Part shown: in pieces, positions 11,001-20,248 of the stretch
Layout of the letters: each line of letters starts with the position of its first letter
Position numbering within the stretch: the stretch's first letter is position 1
Assembly: GCA_001599815.1 (NCBI GenBank)
Contig: BCIA01000008.1
Location: forward strand, 992,001-1,056,000
DNA: 64,000 bases
DNA from: Furcasterigmium furcatum
Lineage: Eukaryota > Ascomycota > Sordariomycetes > Glomerellales > Plectosphaerellaceae
Direction of reading: 5' to 3'
Made by a program: the position numbers and the translations under genes
The notes under the pieces: model-generated
The model's database searches: none
Seen by the model: the letters and a program-made list of their open reading frames with translations, nothing else
Told to the model about the DNA's origin: nothing

Positions 11001-12018
11001 GTTCTCGACCCTGGAAGCCCGTCTGTGACATGGTATGCGAGGTGCTTTGAATGGAAGTCAGAGGAGAGGGTGGCCAACAGCTGTGTGGCAGTTTCCGAAT
11101 CAAGAGACCATCCATCGTTCGATGGGTTGCGGGAACCAAGTAGGGTGACTACTGCAGGGACGTGCGCAGAGGCACCTCGTCCAGAAGCTTGAGGCCTGTG
11201 CAGGCACTTGGCTCGGAGCTTGGCTCGACCCAAGCTCCTGGGTCCCGCCAACGGGCCGTGTACATACTTGTCCCTGGACTCCAGCGTTGCCGCTGTTCAA
11301 CGGAGTGTCACCCAGCTCAATCAGGCCAGTCCCCTGCGACCGCAGACACCTCGTGTGGTGCATGGAAGTGGCAGACGCGTAGAACCCGCCCCTTCTGGTC
11401 GCCACGCAAGCTGGTGCGCAAGCAGTTGCGTGTTGCCGGCGCTTCGCGGAGTCCAGGCAGCGACCATCGGTCCTAACGAGACCCTACCTCCCTTCTGGGC
11501 CTAATCGGAGCGCATGCGCGAAGGCCGCTGCTGCTTTGTGTGAGGAAAGCTCTTGTACAAGGAGATCGACATGCTTGATGCATCCGACTCAGACTCGTGG
11601 AGAAAGGGAAAAGGGGTTGAGAAGGGGCTGTGCTGTTGACTAACATGCTCAAAATAGGACCCGAAGCACCAGATGTTCCAGAACCGCGGGGCAGGCGTTC
11701 CTGTGTGCTGCTTCAATTTGAGTGTTGTGCGACCGTTAGATGTCAGATCGGCGCCGATCAGGTGGAGGCAAGCGTCGCCGAGTTCAAGTTGGCAGGGTCT
11801 CCAGACCTCAAGGAAGTGACAACAGAGCCAGGAAGTCAGTCAGCAACGCCTGCAAACCAGCTGCCGAGGCCGTCGAGATGGTGACTGAACCAATACGGGA
11901 CCAACTCCGAGGTCGTCTCAGAGACTTCCAGTGAGACTGCTATCAGATACTGGCCATTCCTTGCCCATTCTGGATATCTCAGAAATGCTCTTGTCGAATC
12001 ATTCCGGCTGATTCTGCC
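8062..12018. other. Gene-poor intergenic region, 4 kb
   Basis: The region is divergent between the RRM gene (-) and the unknown gene at 12019 (+). Long GC-rich open frames exist (for example 9175-10128 +), but they lack any family resemblance, biased composition or intron logic. Part of the left end is probably the 5' UTR of the RRM gene. I see no RNA gene or repeat here. Confidence 0.45.
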
Positions 12019-14334
12019 ATGGACGCAACGACTGGTGATCTCCCGTCGAAGAGTCGCATGTCAGGCCGCGCCCTTCGAGCACACCGACCCAGGCGTGGTA
12101 TGGGGTTCGAATTCATTCAGGATTCTTCGGAACAGCCAGCGGCCTACGGCACTGTTGACGGCGACCGTCTCGTCCAAAGCTGGTTGGAGCGGATGGACGA
12201 CGACGTTCCTGCGTGGCCGTCTCGAGCCAAGCTGGCCGGTGCCCTCCGAGAATCTAAATCTGCTACGGCATATAGCGAGAGGCACAGAGATGACCGAACG
12301 GGTGTCCCAAGAGGCACAAAGCGCGCCAGGTCTCCCGGTCCGGCTCGCCCTCGACCACCCAGATCGCCAGACTTGGAGGAACTTCCGCCGTCGCCCCCTT
12401 TCGCTAAACGCCCAAGGCACAAAACCCGGGCGGACAAATATGATGTCAAGCAGACGGTTCAGAAACGGCCGAGGGAGAAGTCGGGCCATCCCAAGAGACG
12501 CACCGAGGAGTCGTCGAGGAAGCGCCTCACTGCAGGCAGAGATCTGGTGGACAACTTTGCCTCTGGTGCGATACTCAACGAGCGTCTGACGGTTTGTCGT
12601 TTCCAGACACTGCGAGGGGAGATGTCCCCTGACCGAGTGACAGGTGCAACCGGCGAGTACCCCTGGCCTGTTCCAGAACGGCCATGTGTCTGCACCGAAG
12701 CCTTGTAAGTCGGGCCTCATCCAGCTGCAGATCCTAGTCTGATCCTCGCAGTTGCGGATCTCTCGTTCAACTCGATGAACTTCTTGTCTCGTCCGCGGGA
12801 AAGACTGCCTCCAATGTCCCACCCAAAGGAAAATAGGAAGCGAGAGCGCGAGCTGCAGGAGGCGTCCGCCTTCTTCGGTACCGCCCAGAATCCTGGAAAG
12901 GGTTGGAACAGCAGGAAACCACAAGGGCCTGGTGAAGATTATGATCCCGAGGTCCCGAGCAAATCTGCCCCGTCACGGGAGCGACAAAGGGACTCGACAC
13001 CTGCAGTGAGTCGGGCCACGACGTACCTGAGCTGGTCACCAAATGCTCCGTCTCACGATAGCCCTCGAAGGGAAACCTGTCAGGCCAGAGAGCCGAATGA
13101 TCCGAGTGTTTCTGGGAATATCGTTCGGCACATTTGCCGCCGTAGTCTGAGCGATGGCGTGGATGAGCAGAGTCACCGCAGCCATCGCCACAGGATTCAA
13201 CAGGGGCCAATTCGGAGACACAGCAATCGGTCAGCACCCATCGACAACACCCAGGGAAGTTCACCTGTAAGAGTACAGCATCGGGTGGCTATCATACGTT
13301 ACCAGGACAAGGGCGTCTCAGCGATGGAGCCGAATTCTCAGCACGATGCTCCAATCCTGGCAGGGACGGACACCCCTCGCGATGATTCCGCCCGGCAAAC
13401 GACAAGGCAGCTTACGATGGCAGACTCACAAGCCACACAGACGTCTCCAAGAGTCGCTAGAAAGGATGAAAGAACAGATGCGGAGGACCAGGTTGGTCCT
13501 CCCACCGCCAGAGCAGTGCATTCCACACCGCAGTCTGATGAGCAACGGCCATCAACGTCAGGATCGCTTTTACCACAGCTAGTTCCGTCGACAAAGCTAA
13601 CGGAACCCTTTACCACCGATGCCTCATCCAAACGTCTCGCCGAGGGAATCCACGTCAGAAGTTCATCACCAGGGTACGTCGCATCGCTGGAGCAGGCTGT
13701 TCTGGGCCACAACTCCAAGGCAATCAAAACATCGGCCAATCAAGAGAATGGAGAAACCAATACTCTACAACTGCCAGAAGTAGCCCAAGCCCGAGATATC
13801 GAACAGCAAGTCTCACTAAATACAGTCGATAATCTCTTCAGCACCAGAGGCATGGACTGGGCATGCAACTCGCAAGAGAACGAGCTGCTCGTGAGGAACG
13901 AAATTGAAACAAAGGGGAGAGCACACTCAAGCCTCGAACCATACCCACTGATTCAAGGATACGGACGCGACATGGTTGTTGGATCCCGGGAGCCCGCGCA
14001 TCTCATCGTCTTCCGGCCTCGAGAGGAGACTGTCAATTCTCTTATTTCCCGCGTCGACCAAGAGCTTGCACGTGAGACAGCTTTAGGGAGACTTTCGAAC
14101 CAAGTCTTGCGAGAGACCTCTTCTCTCGACGTGGTTGAACCCTCTTGGTGGTATGAAGACGAACTGCCGACCCATGATTTGCCTCTCGAATACTACACGA
14201 CTCAATATCACAACGTACCATCTCTTACCCACAGTGAGGGCACACCCGTCGAGACTGGGCAACCTCACTACGGCCAGCCGGATCATGAAGAAGAGCAGCT
14301 GTCCGGGTTCTGGCGACCGAATATCTTCATGTAG
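12019..14334 (+). CDS. Unknown conserved-type fungal protein, basic/Ser-Pro-rich (727 aa)
   Basis: I do not recognise a function. Exons: 12019-12591, 12677-12704 (28 nt) and 12752-14334 (2184 nt, phases close). Junctions read LNERLT|NGHVSAPKP and KPF|ADLSFNSMNF. The first 190 residues are very basic, with KR-rich clusters (GTKRARSPGPARPRPP, HPKRRTEESSRKR) that look like nuclear localisation signals. The middle about 300 residues are disordered and Ser/Thr/Gln-rich. The C-terminal about 190 residues are better ordered, with short motifs such as NELLVRNEIETKGR, EPYPLIQGYGRDM and a terminal GFWRPNIFM. A nuclear role is inference from composition. Its stop lies 9 bp from the stop of the convergent lyase. 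Confidence 0.72.
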
Positions 14335-14343
14335 TATTCATGT

Positions 14344-15368
14344 CTACTCTGGCTCTTGCCCTTTCCACTGTTCCTTTACACTCTCGACATCCAGCTTGCA
14401 TAGCTCTGCTTTCCGTACAATCAACTTGGCTTTCGACACGACCGGCATATCAATCATGTTTCCATCGAGGGTCCAGGCACCGCGGCCCAGATCGCTGGCC
14501 TTCTGGTCCGCAATGACAATGCGCACCGCCCACTCGAGCTCCTTCTCCGAGGGGGCAAACAGATTTTGAACCACATCGACCTGGCTAGGATGGATGCACT
14601 GTTTGCCGTTGAAACCCATAGCTTTACCGCCCAAGGACTCCTCCTCGAGCCTCTTCAGGCCCTCTTCGCCCCTGAACGAGGTGCAAACGAGATCGATGGC
14701 ACTGGGCAGCTCGGCAGCTCGCGCTGCTGTGACAATAGCGGAACGCGCGTACAAAAACTCAGTGAGCGAGGGGCTTCGAGTGAGGGACAGGTCCTTAGCG
14801 AAGTCCTCTGCCGCAAAGACGAGGCCGCTCAGGTATGGCGAAGCCTTGCAGATCTCCTGCAAGTTCATGACTGACCGCGCAGATTCGATCAGTGCAATGA
14901 TTTTGACGGGGTTCGTTGAACCCTCGGCATGCCTTTCCGGGGCGACGTGGCGCAGGACGTCAGTGACAAAGGTCAGGTCTGCGGCCGAGTCGACCTTGGG
15001 TACAAGGACAGCATCAACATTGGCTAAGGGCGCGAGGGTGGTCAGGTCCTGGAGCGCGAATGGTGTTTGGACGGCATTGATCCGGATCGCAAGCTCCGAG
15101 ATGCCTGCCGGGCGTTTGGGCTGGTTGGAGAGGAATCCACGAAGCTGCTGGCGGGCGTCGTTCTTCTTGTGGATGGTGACGGAGTCTTCCAGGTCGTAGG
15201 TTACGTTGTCAGATGTTAGACCGAGTGACTTTTGAAGCATCTTCTCAGAGGATCCGGGGACTATCAGTTGTTAGTGAGATGGATGGTGAGAAGAAGAAGA
15301 ATCCCGAGTTATTCACCGTATAAGAGCGCCCTCCGGAGAATGGTCGGTGATCGTGCCGGAAGAACCAT
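14344..15368 (-). CDS. CitE/HpcH-HpaI aldolase family protein (citrate lyase beta-like)
   Basis: TIM-barrel C-C lyase of the CitE superfamily, which acts on acyl-CoA such as citramalyl/malyl-CoA or on oxo-acids. Exons: 15368-15317 and 15260-14344 (969 nt, 322 aa). The intron splits ALLYV|PGSSEKM with phase 1. Family motifs are present: LLYVPGSSEKML, the Mg/CoA signature YDLEDSV, LAIRINA, VLVPKV, IIALIESARSV, FAAEDFAKDL and the late GKQCIHPSQV. The first about 15 residues (MVLPARSPTILRRAL) are Arg-rich without acids, suggesting a mitochondrial presequence as in mammalian CLYBL; this is inference. It shares a 574-bp divergent promoter with TVP23. Confidence 0.9.
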
Positions 15369-15942
15369 GGCGGGCTGCTTTGGGAGGTTTCGTGAGGTGT
15401 CAATACTTCTCCAGAACGATCTAATCTCAGCTTCTGAGATGAATGGCGGTACTAAATGCAAGGCTGGCAATTGATCAATCCGTGGTCATGGAAGCTCATG
15501 AGGTCCAAGTCGGCACTCGGCAATTGAGTAGGCGACTAGGAGTGGGTGAGGTCGTCCATCAAGTAGCCGGATGACGTAAGGCATCCCGGGATCCACCTTG
15601 ACGGCTAAACCCCGGCAGTCCCCTTTCCTTTCCGAACAGCTGTACCTTACGCGGCGCATTGAGCTGCCATAGCTCGGTGCCTACATCGATCGACTCGACT
15701 CGACTTGTCTCCAAGCCACCTCGACGCTCCTTTTTCCACGACCGCCTGATACAAGTCGACGAACCTCGACGCATTTCTGCGCCCGCTCATTCGAAGGAAC
15801 CTGAACGGTACACGAATATCCGAGGCCTTGGGGCTCGGCGACACCTAGGCTTTGACGAGAGAGTTGAGAAGCGAAGCACCTCGACGACGACGACTGGCGA
15901 TACGGAACCGAATCGCGCGGAGAGGGATATTCCAACAGCACA
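15369..15942. other. Divergent promoter region between the CitE-like gene and TVP23
   Basis: A 574-bp region is bounded by the start codons of two divergent genes. It contains no coding potential. Bidirectional regulation is possible but not shown by any recognisable site. Confidence 0.5.
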
Positions 15943-16615
15943 ATGGAGCAGCAACAGAGCGGGCAGGGCGATGGGTCGCTGAGCTGGCGGCTAAGTTCGC
16001 ACCCGATCACGCTGTTGACGTTCTTGGCTTTCAGGATATGTGAGTCCTTTGCCCTTCTGTGAGGAGCTGGCGCCGGCTCGCCCTGGCGAAAGCGTCGATG
16101 GCATCCATCTCCCAGATGTCCCTCGAGCTTCAGCAGACGACCGCAGGCGCAGTCGCAGTAAGAAGTCCATCGAAGACAGGCTAACACTCCCCCAGCGAGC
16201 GTCCTCGTCTACTTCCTCGGCCTCTGGATCATCACGAGCATGTACGTCCCGCCTCCGTCGCCCTCCCTGCCCACGCCGTGCAGCTAGCTAATCTCCCCCC
16301 CAGGATCATGATCTTCATCATCACCATCCTCCTCCTCGCCGCCGACTTCTACTACCTCAAGAACATCGCGGGGCGCCGCCTCGTCGGCCTCCGGTGGTGG
16401 AACGAGGTCGACCCCTCCACCGGCGAGTCCAAATGGGTCTTCGAGAGCAGCGAGCCCGGCACAAAGGTCATCAACCCCACCGACAGCCGCTTCTTCTGGC
16501 TCGCCCTCTACGTCCAACCCGTGCTGTGGGTGCTGCTCGCCATCTTCGCCGTCGTGCGGCTGCAGTTCCTGTGGCTGCCGCTCGTCAGTACGTACACCCC
16601 TATTCCCCATTCCCC

Positions 16616-16658
<43 letters not shown>

Positions 16659-16866
16659 GTGCCCGTGGAATGCTCGCGAGGAGTTCATGTGCTGACCCGC
16701 TGTTCCAGTCATCGCCCTCGTCCTCACCATCATGAACACCCTCGCCTTCTCGCGGTGCGACAAGTTCAGCCAGGCGTCCAACATGGCCGGCAGCGCGCTC
16801 TACTCGGGCGGCCTGGCGGGCAACCTCGCCAGCAACATGGTGGGACGGTTCTTCAACCGCGGGTAG
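15943..16866 (+). CDS. TVP23: Golgi membrane protein TVP23
   Basis: Tetraspanning Golgi/late-Golgi membrane protein involved in retrograde traffic to the Golgi. Exons: 15943-16039, 16196-16241, 16304-16587 and 16709-16866 (585 nt, 194 aa), close to the usual 190-200 aa. Four hydrophobic segments are readable: HPITLLTFLAFRI, SVLVYFLGLWIIT with MIFIITILLLAADFYY, LALYVQPVLWVLLAIFAVV and IIALVLTIMNTLAF. TVP23 signatures include NIAGRRLVGLRWWNEVD, SKWVFES, DSRFFWLALY and TLAFSRCDKFSQAS. All three splice junctions restore this signature in frame. Intron 3 contains a 40-bp (GA)n tract. Confidence 0.95.
16618..16657. repeat. (GA)20 microsatellite in TVP23 intron 3
   Basis: A perfect dinucleotide GA/CT tract of 40 bp lies about 30 bp after the donor of TVP23 intron 3 (16588-16708). 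It makes up one third of the intron. Confidence 0.95.
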
Positions 16867-17291
16867 GCGGACGCTCCGGGGGAGCAGAGCAGCGCGAGAC
16901 GACGAGCCCGACGAGGCGCGGGCGGGAGGCGAAAAGTACTACTCGGTTAGTCTGGACGCGGAAACGTGTAGGAAGCAGCTGGCGAGGCCGCGGTCGAGGC
17001 CGAGGGATCGAATACCCAGTGTACATCAAGGTGTTAGCATGCAATGGACAGCAGGATGTGATTTCAGGCCCGCCAGTCCCGTCGTGGTGACAGATTCCCC
17101 ACGGCCAGTGCTTGGTTGCGACAACACTTCACGGTTCACCCTCGACTCGCACCACTCATGTTATTCCAAGCCAAGCACTCAATTGCTCAAAACGAGGGTC
17201 CGCTAGGTGGTATGTAAAATGTCAAAAGCTAATGCAACGCCGCGTTACGACACGATCACCCCCTACACCACACACTTCATTTTTGCCTCCA
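16867..17291. other. Convergent 3' intergenic region, 0.4 kb
   Basis: This is the 3' flank of TVP23 (+) and of the membrane protein gene (-). No gene is seen. Confidence 0.5.
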
Positions 17292-18712
17292 TCATGTTCT
17301 CCTCTGATGGTGCCCAGCCCGCTCGATCGCATCGTCCAGAGCCCGCTCTTCCTCCTCCAACCGCCGGATGTCAGCTTCTGTCATGCCGTCCTCGATCAGG
17401 TGCGAGACGTTGCCGGCCGGCGTGCCCGAACGAGCGCCAGACCGCGACACCGGCCGGTCCGAGACATGGGCCTGCTGCGACGCACTCCGGGGCACCGGCG
17501 CCGCGATGGGCGGCGCGTCCGAGTAAGGCTGCTGTGCATCGTGGCCGTACGGTTGTGCCTGGTGGTGGTGTTGCTGCTGCTGATCCGCGGTGCGCGCCAA
17601 GCTGCCGTCGTCCGAGTAGGGCGAGTGCGGCGATTCGGTGACATGGGCGTTCGTCTCCTTGTTGACCATGAACTCGGAGGCCTGGCCCTCGGGCGCAGAA
17701 TAGGGGCCCTTGACATCCTTGTTCTTGCGACGGTTGCGGAGGCAGAAGAACCAGATGAGCGCACCGATGATGGCAAGCACTACAACGCCGGCCCCGACTC
17801 CGATGCCCGCGATGGCGCCGGTGGAGAGACCGCCGCCGCCGCCGCCATTGTCGCTGATGTTCTCCAAGCCGTCGTCGCCTGACCCGGTCAGGTCGTCGGT
17901 GGCAATGGGGCTGACCGTGGTGGGAGACGCGAGGGTTCCAGTTGTAGTCGCCTCCGGCGAAGGAGATGCTTGGTCGTTAGACTGAACGATCCTTCGCACC
18001 TCACTGGGATACCATGGCGTATTGTCGTCCCAAAAGTCAGTGCGCGCATTGCTCTGAAGAAGGTCGAGCGTCTCTTCAGGCGTGTCACCCCGTAAAAGTT
18101 GCGTGAAGAGTTTCGAGGTGCTCTCACCATCGTGAAGCCCACCGTTTTGATCAGGATATTCCCATGTCAGGAAAAGAAAGAACGGTTCAGCCTGCTGTAT
18201 CGTCGGCGGCATGTTGAACCGCATGATTTCGGCTGCAGCTCCGCCATGTCAGCACTCGACCAGGGGTTTGGGGCGCGAGGTTACGAACGCGAGTCCGAGG
18301 CTCCAGATTGTTGCCGGGGGGAAAGCCCGGAAGGGTGGAAGTTTGCACCACAGTGATCGCGCCAATTTTCGGATTCAATGTAGGGGCACAATTGCGCAGA
18401 CCTGAGAGATAACCCCTCAACGAGGCTCGGGTTGATCTCATACGCAATCCGAGCACTCGACCCAATATCTGCGTTGAGGACTCGCTCGCCAGCCCAACCC
18501 TCGCCGTCCGCGGTGAACTTTATGGCCGGTGGTACTCCAGTTGGTGCCGGCGCGCTCGTGGTCGTCGACGTGGCCCTGTTCTTGCTCCGATTGTCCGGCT
18601 GGTCTCCTCCGCCAGTATCATGGTTACCCGAGTCCTGCTCAACCTCGGTTGGAGATGCTTGAGGGGCGGCCACCCCGCTATGGTTGTCGAAGAGTCCGTC
18701 GAGTCCCGACAT
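17292..18712 (-). CDS. Uncharacterised single-pass membrane protein (Gly/Ala-rich TM helix)
   Basis: The function is not recognised. Proposed exons are 18712-18349 and 18232-17292 (1305 nt, 434 aa). The join C|AEIMRFN restores frame, with branch CTGAC and acceptor CTGCAG, but the donor (GTGCAA) is weak, so the first junction is provisional. The N-terminal half is Ser/Thr-rich. It is followed by an ordered block (MRFNMPPTIQQ, FFLFLTWEYPDQNG, DFWDDNTPWYPSEV). A Gly-rich stalk leads to one strong transmembrane helix of GxxxG type (STGAIAGIGVGAGVVVLAII continuing to WFFCL) and a basic stop-transfer RNRRKNK. The tail is Gln/His/Pro-rich and ends in a short coiled segment (ADIRRLEEEERALDDAI). No signal peptide is visible, so the 5' end may be incomplete. 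Confidence 0.62.
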
Positions 18713-20248
18713 ACTCAACAGCGTTCGTCGATCTGGTGTCGGGTCCGGCTGTCGTCTCGTCGTCCGTCTGTCTCGTCCTCAGGGCCCGGTGGATCCTCCC
18801 CGAATGCCCAAGCAGTGAAGATGCAATGCCAATTTTCCGTCCTTCCGCTGTCGCAGCCGAGCGAGATGTCGAGTCGTGGGGCCCCTCGGTGGGAGTTTCG
18901 CGAGCCCTTCGTCCTGGTGATGATGACAGACTGAGCGAGAAGGAAGGAGGAGCGAAGAGGAAAATGAAGGAGATAGGTCAGACGGGCGGAACAAGGGTCT
19001 TTCTTTGGGTGTCAGCTCAGGCTGCGCCAGGTGAAGGAACGGGGCGGACTCATTGGTGACTGACAAGGATGCGCGCGGAGTCAGGGGGGCTTTGGCTTGG
19101 GGGCCGCGGGTCGCACAGCCTGATCGAGGGCACGCATCGGGGCGCGCGAAGGAACGTCGGGCTGCATGTCGTTTCTTGGATGAGACTGCGGCGGATGTCT
19201 TTGTGTCCTGTGTTCGAGGGAGTTGATGTTGTTGTACGAGTTCTGCGCCTCCACGGCCGTGGATCTGGGGCGTTGAGGATGCCAGCAGGCAGGCGAATTT
19301 ATGGTTGTACGAGGGGCAGATCAAGCAATTGCCCGTGGGGAGCATGCGATGTGGAAGCGGTCACTCGAAGGTGTCGTGGTGAATTTTCTGGGCCATTGAC
19401 ATTGAGCATGATGTGACAGTTGATGTTCGGCTTTTGGCATTCACGATCGAGGACGCTCTTTCTCCCCATCCGTCCTTACTATTGCAGAGCATCTTCAGAT
19501 GGTCCTTCCTTCCTCAGCCAGACTCGAGTCCTCAGCCCACCTAGCTGACGCTGGAAGACCCACACTAAAGCGCCTTGGTCTTTAATAAGTTTCCGTTAGA
19601 GCATGGGCAGTATCAAGGGTCCAACGGACGGACTGTCCATTACTCTTCACGATACCTGCCCCAAGGCTTTCAGATCGTCATGAAACCACAACTTCAGCTT
19701 CAAATACCAAAATCCAAACCTTGGACACGCTCCTCGACTTTTCTATCATCATCCCCGAGCCCGCTCAGCGAGGAAATTACCACCGTAAGGCTGCGAGGCC
19801 CACAGTCAGCAACGCATTCCTGACCGACAGGGGGCTGTGCCTGGGGCAGCGCTGTCCAATCAGCTCCGGCGCCTATCTGTTTCGGGTAAGTCCCCTGGCA
19901 GGTCTATTAAAAGCAACACGAGGTGCTGGCCAACAACGGTCACTGAGGATGGCCAACACGCCTCCACGTGCTGCAACTGCGAACCAGCGGCTTTGATGGC
20001 TGATTTTAGCATTCCGAGGACTTTGTCAACGACAGAAGGCCTTGCTTGCGGCAAGGCAGCCTCGGCGATTTCAGAATCTCGCCGATCGACGGACAAGAAG
20101 ACTCGGACCCTGGCGCCACGGAAGACGACGGGCATCAACTCACGGTCAGGACAACGAGCGCGCATATTTACGCGTATCCTAGTACATCCAATTGCGATGG
20201 CGTCCATTGCTCGAAACAATTTGCTTAGCTTTTCATTCCCTTCTTCTC
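18713..20248. other. Intergenic region, 1.5 kb
   Basis: The stretch lies between the membrane protein gene (its 5' flank, pyrimidine-rich on the minus strand) and the 3' end of the 2-isopropylmalate synthase gene. No recognisable gene, RNA or repeat is present. Confidence 0.45.
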
